From NCBI GenBank assembly GCA_020851565.1, contig JADZCN010000031.1:51962-115961 (forward strand): 64,000 bases of DNA, written 5' to 3'. The DNA is from Acidobacteriota bacterium (GTDB taxonomy: Bacteria > Acidobacteriota > Vicinamibacteria > Vicinamibacterales > UBA2999). The notes beneath the pieces are model-generated. The model had not been told where the DNA came from. It saw only the letters and a list, made by a program, of their open reading frames with translations, and made no database searches. Position 1 is the stretch's first letter; the number at the start of each line of letters is the position of its first letter. Both the position numbers and the translations under genes were made by a program. Shown piece after piece: positions 38,674 to 48,765 of the stretch.

Positions 38674-41658
38674 TCAGCCCTGCTGGATCAGTGGCTCGAG
38701 GTGCACGGTCACGGTGGTACCGCCACCCGGTGCTGATTGAACCTGGAGGACGCCGTTCAGGGCGAGCGCCCGTTCCTGCATGGTGGTGAGTCCCAGTCCG
38801 GCAGACGGGCCCCTGTCAGCCGGCAGATCGGTGGGCGAGAAGCCCACGCCGTTGTCCCAGATCTCGATGTCGATGGCTCGCCCGTGTCTCCGCACCCGCA
38901 CCACGGCCTCGGTGGCCGCGGCGTGCCGGACGATGTTGTTCACGCCCTCCTGCACGATGCGATAGATGCCAATCCGGGTGTCGGGGCCCGCGAGGTCGTC
39001 GATGGGCTCGATGTCCGCCACGATCTCGAGCCCGCAGGCCTCCCGGACGCGCCGTACCATGCCCTCCAGCGTGCCGGCGAGACCGATCTTGTCGAGCTGG
39101 TACGGTGTGAGCGCGTGCGCAATCTCCTTCATCTCGTCGGTTGCGCGCGCGGCCAGGTTGGCCAGGGTCCCGGCCGCCGCACCCCGAGCGCCGGCGGGTG
39201 CCGCCTCGTCGGCAACGGCACGCGCGTGCTGGCGGATCATGAACAGCGTCTGCCCCAGCGAGTCGTGCAGGTCGTTCGAGACGCGGCGTCGCTCGCGCTC
39301 CTGTGCGTCAATGAGCTGCCGCGCGTACGCCCGCTGGTGGTCGCGCTCGCGTTTCAGCCGTTCGGCCCGTCCCAGAACGAACAGGATGGCGAGGCCCATC
39401 ACGCCGGCCCCGGCGAGCATCTGGAACCACGCCTGCCGCCAGAACGGCGCGTGGATGACAACGACCAGCGCCGCCGGGTTCGCGCTCCACTGGCCATTGC
39501 CGCTGGTCGCCACCACTTCCAGGCGGTATCGCCCCGGCGGCAGCTGGTGATAGGCGGCCGTGCGACGCGTGCCGGCCTCCACCCAGTCTTCGTGCAGGCC
39601 CGCCAGTCGATACCGGAAGCGGACGTCCGCGGCTCGGACGAAGGTGGGCGCCGTGTAGTCGAACGCCAGCGTGTCTTCGTCCGCGCCAAGCTCGATTGGG
39701 CGATCAAGGTCTGCTGGCCTGCCGTTGATCCGCAGGGCTTCGAGATGGACCGGCGGCGGGCCGGTCGCATCGCGCACACGGCTGGGGTCGACCACCGCCA
39801 CGCCGCCCTGGGTGGGGATCCACACCGTGCCGTCGGGCATGCGGAGCCCGTTCGGGTGTCGGCCACCGTTGCACTCGAGCGTGGCCATGCCGTCCTGGAG
39901 CCCGAGCACGAGGGGGTGGACCGCGTCGGATCGTCCGTTGGCGACCGCCTCGAGCTCGGCGATCCGCAGCCGGGCGATGCCACGATTGCCGCCGGCCCAG
40001 AAGTGCCCCTGCCCGTCGTCGATCAGCTGGAACACGCCGTTGTCGTGCAGCCCGTGCGCGGTGGTGAATTGCGTGAGACCGTTCTCCGTGAGCCGATACA
40101 GGCCGCCATCATAGGTCCCCGCCCAGATGGCCCCGCCGTGCTCGGCCAGCGCCCGTACCTGATTGCCGAGGAAGCCATCGGCCTCCGTGTAGCTCGTCAG
40201 ACGTCCGTCGCGCAGCCGCGACAACCCCCGGCGGGTTCCGATCCAGAGGTCGCCGCTCGCGCTGCGAAGCAACGCCGTCACCTCATCGTGCGGCAACCCG
40301 TCTGCGGACGTGTAGCGACCAGCCCGGCCGGCTCGCTGCCACGCGAGGCCCCGCTGTGTGCCGAACCAGCGCGTTCCGTCGTCATCCTCGTGCATCACCC
40401 ACACCGAGGTCTTGAGCCAGCCTTCGGGGTCAGGGAGCGGCGAGACGTGCGATTCGCTGACGATGACCACTCCGGCGCTGGTCGCAACGAGCAGTCGTCC
40501 CGAGCGGTCCTCGAGCAGCGACGTGATGTACGGCGAGGGCAGGCCCTCGAGCGTGCTCAGCACGATGGTGTCGCCGTCCGGCTGGCGCCGAATCAGACCG
40601 CCGCCCCACGTCCCGGTCGACACCGTCCCGTTGCTGCCGTGGAGCAGGGCGTACACGTTGTTCGATGAGGGACCATGGTCGCTCGTCAGCATCGAGACGA
40701 CGCGCGCGCGTGCCCGGCGGAGGCCCGTCTCCGTGGTCCCAATCCAGAGTGAACCCTCTCTATCTTCGTACACGCAGATGGCACGAGTGGCGATGCGCTC
40801 GACGACACCCCGGCGCATTCGCAGGAGAAAGCCAGAGGTCGCGTCTCCCGCCCAGAGGGTGCCATCGACGGCCTCGAAGATGGGGCCCTCGATCGGATGA
40901 GACGGCAGGCCGTCCGCCACCGTGTAGGCTCGTTCTTCGCGGCCGCCGACCCGCACGGCTCCGCCCGTGGCGAGGTGGAGCCATAGCGTCCCGCGGCGAT
41001 CCAGGCTGATGTCGGCGACGGGGCCGCCCGGCAGCTGCGACGCCGGCAGGCACCGTCGGACGTGCCCGGCAATCAGGCAGTGGAGGCCCTCGGCATCCTG
41101 GCTCCACCAGATGCCGCGCCAGCTGCCACTGCGATCGACGGGCCTGACCCCCCGCGGCAGCTCTCCCGGCCGGAAGGCCTCGAAGCGCTGCCCATCGAAG
41201 CGGATCGTCAGTGTCAGGGAGGTCAGCCACAGCGCGCCGCCGGCGTCATCCTCGATGCGCAGGATGTACTCGGTGTTCAGCCCATCAGCGGCGCCGAACG
41301 TGCGGAACCGTCCATCCCGGTACTGGATGAGCTGCCCGTCCTCGGTCCCCGCCCAGAGCGTGCCCCCGGCGTCTTCGTGCAGCGAGCGGATGCGCAGGCT
41401 GCCGATGCCCGGAGTAGTCCTGTCGAAGGTGACGAACCGGACGCCGTCGAACCGCACCAGCCCGCCGAACGTGGCGAGCCACAGGTAGCCGTCACGCGTC
41501 TGGCGGATGTCGTAGACCGAGTTCTGTGGCAGGCCATTGTCGACCGTCCAGACGTCCGTGGCGATCTGCGCCGGCGCGACGGCCGGCGAGGCCGCCAGCA
41601 TCAGGCACAGCCAGGCGAGCGTGCAGCGGAAGCGGCGATTGCCGGCGTCGGACGTCAT
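38674..41658 (-). CDS. Two-component regulator-propeller sensor histidine kinase (HisKA_3/NarL type)
   Basis: Reg_prop repeats (TVDNGLPQNSVYDIRQTRDGYLWLATFGGLVRFDG), Y_Y_Y region, H box NDLHDSLGQTLFMIRQH, ATPase GVGFSPTDLPADRGPSAGLGLTTMQERA. Confidence 0.93.
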   Translation of the reverse strand: MTSDAGNRRFRCTLAWLCLMLAASPAVAPAQIATDVWTVDNGLPQNSVYDIRQTRDGYLWLATFGGLVRFDGVRFVTFDRTTPGIGSLRIRSLHEDAGGTLWAGTEDGQLIQYRDGRFRTFGAADGLNTEYILRIEDDAGGALWLTSLTLTIRFDGQRFEAFRPGELPRGVRPVDRSGSWRGIWWSQDAEGLHCLIAGHVRRCLPASQLPGGPVADISLDRRGTLWLHLATGGAVRVGGREERAYTVADGLPSHPIEGPIFEAVDGTLWAGDATSGFLLRMRRGVVERIATRAICVYEDREGSLWIGTTETGLRRARARVVSMLTSDHGPSSNNVYALLHGSNGTVSTGTWGGGLIRRQPDGDTIVLSTLEGLPSPYITSLLEDRSGRLLVATSAGVVIVSESHVSPLPDPEGWLKTSVWVMHEDDDGTRWFGTQRGLAWQRAGRAGRYTSADGLPHDEVTALLRSASGDLWIGTRRGLSRLRDGRLTSYTEADGFLGNQVRALAEHGGAIWAGTYDGGLYRLTENGLTQFTTAHGLHDNGVFQLIDDGQGHFWAGGNRGIARLRIAELEAVANGRSDAVHPLVLGLQDGMATLECNGGRHPNGLRMPDGTVWIPTQGGVAVVDPSRVRDATGPPPVHLEALRINGRPADLDRPIELGADEDTLAFDYTAPTFVRAADVRFRYRLAGLHEDWVEAGTRRTAAYHQLPPGRYRLEVVATSGNGQWSANPAALVVVIHAPFWRQAWFQMLAGAGVMGLAILFVLGRAERLKRERDHQRAYARQLIDAQERERRRVSNDLHDSLGQTLFMIRQHARAVADEAAPAGARGAAAGTLANLAARATDEMKEIAHALTPYQLDKIGLAGTLEGMVRRVREACGLEIVADIEPIDDLAGPDTRIGIYRIVQEGVNNIVRHAAATEAVVRVRRHGRAIDIEIWDNGVGFSPTDLPADRGPSAGLGLTTMQERALALNGVLQVQSAPGGGTTVTVHLEPLIQQG

Positions 41659-41768
41659 GATGACCTCGCGGGGCGTCGGTTTGGTGCCGTGCAACGACCA
41701 GCGGAGTCTAGCAGCGCCGGCCGCTTGTTGACACCACCCACCGACTTCGCGAATCATGCGCCGCACGA

Positions 41769-42422
41769 ATGGCGACGGACATCCGCATCGTCATCGCCGA
41801 GGACCAGCCGTTCTTTCGAGATGGGCTGAAACGCGCGCTGCAGGCCGAGCCGGGGTTCGAGGTGGTGGCCGAGGCCGCCGACGGCGTCTCGGCGATGGAG
41901 GCGATTCGGACGCTGGCTCCGGACGTCGCCATCCTCGATATCGGCCTGCCCGGGATGGACGGCTGCGCCATCGCCCGCCAGGTTCGCGACGAGCGCCTCC
42001 CCGTCGCCATTGCGTTCCTCACCATCTACGACGATGGGGACATTTTCGAGAAGGCGCTGGAGTGGGACGTCCGGGGCTACATGCTGAAGGACTGCACCGA
42101 CGCGGACGTGGTCCGCTGCGTGCGGACCATTGCCGAGGGGCATCATTTCACGAGCCCGGCGATGACCACCTACCTGGTCAACCGGACGCGGCGCATCGAG
42201 CGCTTCGTGCACGACGTGCCCGCGCTGCAGCGGCTGACGCGGCAGGAGCGGTCGATCCTGACGCTCATCGCCCAGGGGCGGACCAGCAAGGAGATTGCCG
42301 GGGATCTCGGCATCGCACAGAAGACGGTGGACGCGCACCGGTCGAACATCTGCCGCAAGCTCGAGGTGCACGGCAACTACGCGCTGACGCGGTTCGCGAT
42401 GCAGCACCGCGAGGAACTGTAG
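41769..42422 (+). CDS. NarL/FixJ-family response regulator
   Basis: IRIVIAEDQPFFRDGLKRAL; DVAILDIGLPGMDGC; C-terminal LTRQERSILTLIAQGRTSKEIAGDLGIAQKTVDAHRSNI. Confidence 0.95.
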   Translation: MATDIRIVIAEDQPFFRDGLKRALQAEPGFEVVAEAADGVSAMEAIRTLAPDVAILDIGLPGMDGCAIARQVRDERLPVAIAFLTIYDDGDIFEKALEWDVRGYMLKDCTDADVVRCVRTIAEGHHFTSPAMTTYLVNRTRRIERFVHDVPALQRLTRQERSILTLIAQGRTSKEIAGDLGIAQKTVDAHRSNICRKLEVHGNYALTRFAMQHREEL

Positions 42423-42551
42423 GCGCACAGGCCCGGCGCCGGTTCCGAATGCCGGCGATACGCAGTCCCTAGGGAATCCGGGGGATCTCCCCGGCCCAAC
42501 CGGGTGCCGGGCCCGATTCACGGTCCGCCCGGCAGGCCCTATACAGGGCGC

Positions 42552-44951
42552 ATGACACGGCATCCCCTCGTCGTGGTCCAGTTCTGTGTCCTTGGCCTCC
42601 TGTCCGTCCGTCCCGTGCTCGCCCAGCCGGAAGGGCAGCCGTGCATGGCGGAGCCGACGGATCAGCTGATGGTGTATGGCGACCACGTGCACCCGTGCCA
42701 GATCAACCCGGTGGGAGATTCGGACCTGTTTCGCTTCAACGGTGTTGCGGGTGAGCGGGTCATCCTCACGGTGATCGATCAGGCCGGGGCCGGATCGTCG
42801 CCGGCGTGCGTCCTCGAGCTGTTTCGGCCGAACGGCAGCGCGGTGTCGACGATCGCGGGCAATACCACGTGCCAGGTGCTGACGACGCTTGACGCGACGG
42901 GCCTGTTCACCCTGCGAATCTCTGAGTCGGGCAACGACAACCTCATGACCTACGGGGTGCAGATGGAACGGCTGCTGCCCGTATCCCCGACCGCTACGTC
43001 CATCAACCCTGGAGACGCCGTCGCCAATCTCACGATGGATCCCAGAGGGGACGCGGACCTCTTCGTGTTCAACGGCGTCAGCGGCGACACCATCAGTCTC
43101 CGCGTCACCGATCAGGCGGGCGGCGGGAGCTCTCCGGCATGCCTGCTCGAGCTCTACGGTCCGGACGGCGTGCTCATCGTGGACGTCGCCGCCAACACGA
43201 CGTGCCTCATCGACAGGGCCTTGACGAGCACTGGCGCCTACACGATCCGAGTCAGGGAATCCGGCGACGACAACCTGATGACCTACAACCTCGAGTACCA
43301 GTGCATCCTCGGCAGCTGCCCGACGTTCTATCCGCTGACGGTCAGCACGACGGGTGCGGGGAGCGTCACCTCGAACCCCATCGGCATCGACTGCGGCGCC
43401 GATTGCGCGGAGCGCTACTTCGACGGCACCGTGGTCAACCTCACGCCCGTCCCGGTGGCCGGCGCAGTCTTCAATGGCTGGAGCGGCGACGCCGATTGCG
43501 ATGACGGCATCGTCACGATGACGACGGCGCGGCAATGCATCGCGTCGTTCTCCACGTCTACGCTCCCTCCGACGACGGTGGCGGATGCGTACGCGACCGC
43601 GCGTGACGTGCCGCTGGTGATTGCCGCGCCTGGCGTGCTGGCCAACGACAACAGCAATGGCGGCGGCGCCATGACGGCGCAGCTGATGAGCAGCGTCAGT
43701 AATGGTGCGCTGGCGCTCGGCACGAACGGTGGCTTCACCTACACGCCATCGGCGGGCTTCACCGGCGTGGACAGCTTCACTTACCGCGCCGTCAACACCA
43801 ACGGCCCGGGCAACACCGCCACGGTCACTCTCACGGTGACCGCCCAGATGCCGCCCGTCGCCATCGACGATGCCTATGGCACGACGGCGAACCTGCAGCT
43901 GGACGTGCCTGCGCCTGGCGTCCTGGGCAACGACAACAGCAATGGTGGCGGCGCCATGACCGCGACTCTCGTCGGCGGGCCATCCGCCGGCTCGCTGGCC
44001 CTGGCGGTGAACGGCGGCTTCACGTTCGTGCCGCCGGCCAACTTCACCGGCATCGCCACCTTCACGTATCGCGCGAGCAACGCCGGCGGGCTGAGCAACA
44101 CCGCCACGGTCACCATCACGGTGAACCACCCCACCACGCCCCAGCCGCCAACCGAGTTGGTGGTGGACTCCGTGCAGGGCCGGCTCGTCACGGTGAGGTT
44201 CACGCCGCCCCTGCTGGGCCCGGCGCCAACGGCCTATGTGCTCAAGGGCGGCGTGCTGCCCGGTCAGGTGCTGGCCGCTCTGCCCACCGGCCACACGGCG
44301 CCGGTGTTCACCTTCCTCGCCCCCATCGGCTCGTTCCACATCCGCATGCACACACTCGCGAATGGCAACGAGAGCGGGCCGTCCGATGAAGTGCCCCTGC
44401 ACGTGGGCGTCCCGGTGCCGCCGTCGGCGCCGTCCAGGCTGACGGGAATGGTGAACGGATCGTCGGTGGCGCTCGCCTGGAAGCACACGTTCGAGGGCGG
44501 GCCGGCATCGGACGCACTGCTCGACGTCACCGGATCGATCAACACGACGCTCTCGCTGGGCCCGGCCGAGTCGTTCAGTTTCCCGGCGGTGCCCGGTGGC
44601 ACCTACACCTTCCGCGTGCGCGGTGAAAACGCCGGCGGCGCGAGCCCCCCGTCGGATCCGGTCACGCTCGCCTTCCCGTCGGCCTGCTCCGGCGTGCCGC
44701 AGGCTCCGGACAACTTCCTCGCCTACAGGGTCGGCGCCACCATCTTCGTCATGTGGGACCCGCCCGCAGCCGGGCCAGCGCCCACGCAGTACCTCGTGAC
44801 CGTGACGGGCGCCTTCGCTGGCACGTTCCCGACGACAGCGCGGATGATCAGCGGCGGCGTGGGGCCGGGCACGTATGGCGTGAGCGTGCGCGCCGCCAAT
44901 CCCTGCGGCACCAGTGCACCGACGCCGGAGCAGGTCGTCACGTTGCCATGA
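42552..44951 (+). CDS. Secreted multidomain protein: PPC-like, InlB-type, cadherin-like tandem repeats and FnIII modules
   Basis: Duplicated DSDLFRFNGVAGERVILTVIDQAG/DADLFVFNGVSGDTISLRVTDQAG; GVLANDNSNGGGAMTAQL repeats; C-terminal GTYGVSVRAANPCGTSAPTPEQVVTLP. Confidence 0.85.
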   Translation: MTRHPLVVVQFCVLGLLSVRPVLAQPEGQPCMAEPTDQLMVYGDHVHPCQINPVGDSDLFRFNGVAGERVILTVIDQAGAGSSPACVLELFRPNGSAVSTIAGNTTCQVLTTLDATGLFTLRISESGNDNLMTYGVQMERLLPVSPTATSINPGDAVANLTMDPRGDADLFVFNGVSGDTISLRVTDQAGGGSSPACLLELYGPDGVLIVDVAANTTCLIDRALTSTGAYTIRVRESGDDNLMTYNLEYQCILGSCPTFYPLTVSTTGAGSVTSNPIGIDCGADCAERYFDGTVVNLTPVPVAGAVFNGWSGDADCDDGIVTMTTARQCIASFSTSTLPPTTVADAYATARDVPLVIAAPGVLANDNSNGGGAMTAQLMSSVSNGALALGTNGGFTYTPSAGFTGVDSFTYRAVNTNGPGNTATVTLTVTAQMPPVAIDDAYGTTANLQLDVPAPGVLGNDNSNGGGAMTATLVGGPSAGSLALAVNGGFTFVPPANFTGIATFTYRASNAGGLSNTATVTITVNHPTTPQPPTELVVDSVQGRLVTVRFTPPLLGPAPTAYVLKGGVLPGQVLAALPTGHTAPVFTFLAPIGSFHIRMHTLANGNESGPSDEVPLHVGVPVPPSAPSRLTGMVNGSSVALAWKHTFEGGPASDALLDVTGSINTTLSLGPAESFSFPAVPGGTYTFRVRGENAGGASPPSDPVTLAFPSACSGVPQAPDNFLAYRVGATIFVMWDPPAAGPAPTQYLVTVTGAFAGTFPTTARMISGGVGPGTYGVSVRAANPCGTSAPTPEQVVTLP

Positions 44952-45678
44952 GGGCCTGCTTCACCGCCGTCAGCATGATCTCCACCAGCCCGCCGGGCGC
45001 CACAAGGCCGGCGCGGACCGCGGCTCGGGCCGGGAAGTCCTTCGGAAACACGGCGCGATACGCCTCGTTCATGGCGCCGTAGTGCGACAGGTCCGGCAGG
45101 TAGACGACGCCGTCCACCACGTGGCTCCAGTCGAAGCCGGCCGCCGCCAGCGTGCGGCCGAGCCGTGCCAGGGCCTCGCGCGTTTGCGCGCCCGCGTCGC
45201 CCGCCGTGGCCGCGGTGTCTCCCAGCATGCCCGAGAGATACAACCGGTTCCCCACCTGGATGGCCGAGCTGAGCACCGGGTTGGCCTGTCCGGGCCGACC
45301 GTCCGCCGCCGGCGTGGTGATGGCCCGGCGGGACGAAAGGTCGCGATAGACAGCGTTCATCGCCTGGAAGTCGGACGCGTTCCTGAGATAGACCGTGACG
45401 GAGGCCGCATTGGCGAGGCTCGATCCCGCCTTTGCCAGCGTCGCCGACAGCCGCTCCATCACCCTCCGCGTCTGCGCCTGGATGCCGCCCGGCACGATGG
45501 CCATCCCGTCGTCGGGAAGTGTCGCCAGCTCGCCGCCGACATAGACGAGGTCACCAGCCCTGACGGCGGCGCTGAATGGCAGCGGCACGTCGGTCGGCAC
45601 CACCTGCCTCGAGGTCTGGCTCATCAGGATCCCCGTGGACAGGGCCATCAGCCCGGCCACCTGCAGCGCGCGATTCAT
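44938..45678 (-). CDS. RidA/YjgF-like protein with two tandem domains, exported
   Basis: GDLVYVGGELATLPDDG...QTRRVMERLSATLAKAGSSLANAASVTVYLRN and a second copy GNRLYLSGMLGDT...QTREALARLGRTLAAAGFDWSHVVDGVVYLPD; signal peptide at Met 45678. Confidence 0.85.
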   Translation of the reverse strand: MNRALQVAGLMALSTGILMSQTSRQVVPTDVPLPFSAAVRAGDLVYVGGELATLPDDGMAIVPGGIQAQTRRVMERLSATLAKAGSSLANAASVTVYLRNASDFQAMNAVYRDLSSRRAITTPAADGRPGQANPVLSSAIQVGNRLYLSGMLGDTAATAGDAGAQTREALARLGRTLAAAGFDWSHVVDGVVYLPDLSHYGAMNEAYRAVFPKDFPARAAVRAGLVAPGGLVEIMLTAVKQALMAT

Positions 45679-45941
45679 TTGTCTCCCCCCTGGGGCGTCG
45701 CGACCAACGGCTGCCACAATCGCTCCGGATTCCCGGGCATCCTATGCGACGCCCACGGCCACATCAAGCCACCATCCGGAGGTCGCCGGGACGATGCCGA
45801 TCGGCTCAGAGCCGAACTCACGAACCTGCTCGGGCATGCCGATTCCGACCATCCCTTCTTCCGGCAGACCCGCGTCAGGTAACCCTGGGGTCGAGTCACG
45901 CCGATGCGTCATGAGCCGTCGCCCGGGCGCGTGGAGGACAC

Positions 45942-46843
45942 TCAGCGTGCCGCCTTCCGCTTCACCTCCTCGGTGATCGTCCAGAGGTGCAGGTCGTAGG
46001 TCCCGCCGCCTTCAAAGCTCTCCACCGCCACGGTCTTGTCGGGCTTCCAGTCTCCCATCGTGAAGCGATGCGACACGACACGTGCGCCCGGCCGGAGCGA
46101 TCGCCAGAGGACGGGCCGGATCAGCAGGTTGAAGTGATCGCCCATGTAGAGGAAGACGACGCTGATCTCCGACAAGTCCTTGACGTCCAGCGCATCACCC
46201 TGGCGCACGTCAATCCGGTCTGCGAGGCCCGCCTGCCGGACGTTGTCGCGGGACGCCTGCGCGCGCTCGGGGTCGAGGTCCACACAGATGGCGCGCCGGG
46301 CCCCGGCCTTGATCGCGGCGATGGTGCGCGCGCGTCGCCGCACCCGGGCTCGAAGACGACATCCGCCGCAGTGACACCGGCCGGGGCGACCATCTCCTCC
46401 GCGACATCGGACGGCGTCGGCACATAGATGACGCGGACGCGGTCGCCCGGGTCCTCGCGCGTCAGATCGACGGCGACGGATTCGCCCGCTCGAACCGACA
46501 CGCTCTTGGTCCGCGTGATCGTCGTGTAGGTATTCGGATTCCAGCTGGCCGTCAAGGTGAAGCGACGCCGTTCGCGCGGCCGGAGTGGCGGTGTCTCTAC
46601 AACCCGCGTGGTCCCCGCACCGACGATGGCCTGGCCGTCGAGAGAGAGCACGGTGTCCTCATGCGGCACGCTGACCGTGAGCCGAGCCGCGCGCCTCGCT
46701 TCCTGCCGTAATCTGTCCGGCGAGGCCTGCTCGGCCACCGCGGCAGGCGCCTGCGCGCGCAACGCCGGAAGGGCGGGGCTGCCCGTCAGCACGAGCAGCG
46801 TCGCCACCGCCCATGCTCGTATCGCTGAGCCACCTCGAGCCAT
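45942..46843 (-). pseudogene. SAM-dependent methyltransferase with N-terminal TIGR03000-like domain, frameshifted
   Basis: Frames join as VVFEPGCGDAR|TIAAIKAGARRAICVDLDP if one GC is removed from GCGCGCGC near 46326-46333; N-terminal half RLTVSVPHEDTVLSLDGQ...RRFTLTASWNPNTYTTITRTKSVSVRAGE. Confidence 0.7.
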
Positions 46844-47016
46844 GGCAGGCAATATCCGCTCAATCGCGGACATCGGGGGCCTGGAGGCCGGCGCCGCCAC
46901 GGGCCAGTCTTTCTCGAAAGCAGCGGAGGGCACGGCTCGGGCGGAGGGCGCGCAAGCTGCATTGCGCACGGGGCTGACGGTGCGCGATGACGACGATCCC
47001 GTCGTAACATGCGCCG

Positions 47017-47772
47017 ATGGTCTTCCCGATCAGTGACGACAACACCGGGCGGACCCGGACGCCCTACGTCACCTTCACCCTCATCGCGCTGAACGTCCTG
47101 GTGTTCGTGTTCCTGCAGGGCATGGGCACCAACGAGCGGTTCACCTATGCCTTCTCCACGGTGCCGCAGGAGATCCGCACGGGCGAGGACATCGCCCGCG
47201 ACGTGACGGTGGATCTGGGCGGCGAGCGCGGCACCATTCCGCTGCAGCCGACGCCGGGCGGCGTGTACCTCACGCTGCTCATCTCGATGTTCATGCACGG
47301 CAGCCTGATGCACCTCCTCGGCAACATGCTGTTCCTGTGGATCTTCGGCGACAACGTGGAGGACGACCTCTCGCACGTGCGCTTCACGGCCTTCTACCTC
47401 GTCACGGGCGTCGCGGCCTCGCTGGCGCACGTCTGGTTCACGTTCGCGCTGGGCGACAACCCCTTCATCCCCAGCCTCGGCGCGTCGGGGGCCATCTCAG
47501 GCGTGATGGGCGGCTACCTCGTGCTCCATCCTCATCGCCGCGTGCGCGTCATCATGCTGCGGATGCTCACTGAGGTGCCCGGCTACGTCGCGGTGGGCCT
47601 CTGGTTCGTGCTCCAGCTGATCAGCGCCTTCGGCGTGATCGGCCTGGGCCCGGAGGCGGGCGGGGGCGTGGCGTTCATGGCACACATCGGCGGGTTCGTC
47701 GCGGGAGTCGTGCTCGTCAAGTTGTTCGCGGTTGGTCGCCGCCAGCCCGCACGCGCGCGGGCACCCTGGTGA
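47017..47772 (+). CDS. Rhomboid-family intramembrane serine protease
   Basis: HLLGNMLFLWIFGDNVEDDL; GASGAISGVMGGYLVLHPHRRV; HIGGFVAGVVLVK. Confidence 0.93.
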   Translation: MVFPISDDNTGRTRTPYVTFTLIALNVLVFVFLQGMGTNERFTYAFSTVPQEIRTGEDIARDVTVDLGGERGTIPLQPTPGGVYLTLLISMFMHGSLMHLLGNMLFLWIFGDNVEDDLSHVRFTAFYLVTGVAASLAHVWFTFALGDNPFIPSLGASGAISGVMGGYLVLHPHRRVRVIMLRMLTEVPGYVAVGLWFVLQLISAFGVIGLGPEAGGGVAFMAHIGGFVAGVVLVKLFAVGRRQPARARAPW

Positions 47773-47950
47773 CCGCGACCGCGTCTACTTCAACACGACC
47801 GACCTGCGGAGCACCGTGTTCATGACCGGCCTGCGAGAGACGGTGCGCAACACTGGCCAGGATCGATGGCCAGATCGGCGCCGCGGACGCTCACCCGGGG
47901 CAGGACGGAGAGCCGCAGTCGCCTGGTTCCCACGCCGTTCGTGAACAGGT

Positions 47951-47969
47951 ACTAGTCAGTCAGACTAGT
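47951..47969. promoter_or_regulatory. Perfect inverted repeat ACTAGTC-AGTCA-GACTAGT, candidate operator of the TA module
   Basis: 7-bp arms, 5-nt spacer, immediately before a TATACT -10-like hexamer (47971-47976) and GTG start 47983. Confidence 0.7.
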
Positions 47970-47982
47970 CTATACTTGGCCC

Positions 47983-48252
47983 GTGGACACCTATTCGACC
48001 TACGAGGCCAAGGCGCGGTTCAGCGAGATCCTCCGCAAGGTGCGGGCCGGCCGCCGGGTCATCGTCACGCACCACGGCACCCAGGTGGCCGAGATCCGCC
48101 CGGTCGAGACCGCTCCGGCGTCGCTGGCGGCCCGTCTCGCGGAACTCGAGCGCAGCGGCATCGTCCAGCGGGCAGCGCGGCAGGGTGAATGCCCGGCTGC
48201 CGTGGCGCGCAAGCGCGGTGCCCTGTCGCGGTTCGTGGCGTCGAGGGATTGA
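47983..48252 (+). CDS. Phd/YefM-type antitoxin
   Basis: YSTYEAKARFSEILRKVRAGRRVIVTHHGTQVAEIRPV. Confidence 0.9.
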   Translation: MDTYSTYEAKARFSEILRKVRAGRRVIVTHHGTQVAEIRPVETAPASLAARLAELERSGIVQRAARQGECPAAVARKRGALSRFVASRD

Positions 48253-48254
48253 GC

Positions 48255-48641
48255 GTGGCCATCGCGTACCTCGACAGTTCCTGTGTGGTGGCCCTGGCTT
48301 TCGCGGAGCCCGGATCGCGCCGGCTGGCCGCCACGCTGGGCCGGTTCGAGCGGCTCCTGTCGTCGAATCTGCTCGAGGCCGAGGTGCGCGCGGCGTTCGT
48401 GCGCGAGCGCGTCGCCGCCAGGACGGATGTCTGCGCCGGGCTGGACTGGATCCTCCCCGACCGGGCCCTCACCCTCGAGATCGATCGCGTCGCGGCACTT
48501 GGCGGCCTGCGGGGCGCCGACTTGTGGCACGTGGCGTGCGCGCTGTATCTCGACCCCACGGCGGAAGACCTGGCGTTCGTGACGCTCGACGTGGCCCAGC
48601 GCCGGGTGGCGGCCGCCGCGGGCTTCGCCACGCCACACTGA
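48255..48641 (+). CDS. PIN-domain toxin (VapC-like)
   Basis: VAIAYLDSSCVVALAF; SSNLLEAEVRAAFVRE; GLRGADLWHVACAL; DLAFVTLDVAQRRVAAAAGF; starts 2 nt after the antitoxin stop. Confidence 0.88.
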   Translation: MAIAYLDSSCVVALAFAEPGSRRLAATLGRFERLLSSNLLEAEVRAAFVRERVAARTDVCAGLDWILPDRALTLEIDRVAALGGLRGADLWHVACALYLDPTAEDLAFVTLDVAQRRVAAAAGFATPH

Positions 48642-48765
48642 CGGCGAGTGTTGCGCGGACAGGGTCGGCCTCACGGACCGCGCGCCCACTTTCCGACGGG
48701 CAGGACGGAGAGTCCCCGTTGCCGGGCTGAGCGTCGAATCCGCCACGATCTACACTGAACACCCC

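Noticed and set aside
47732-47944. Small ORF downstream of rhomboid (70 aa)
   Set aside because: No recognisable domain, basic low-complexity content, overlaps the rhomboid gene end
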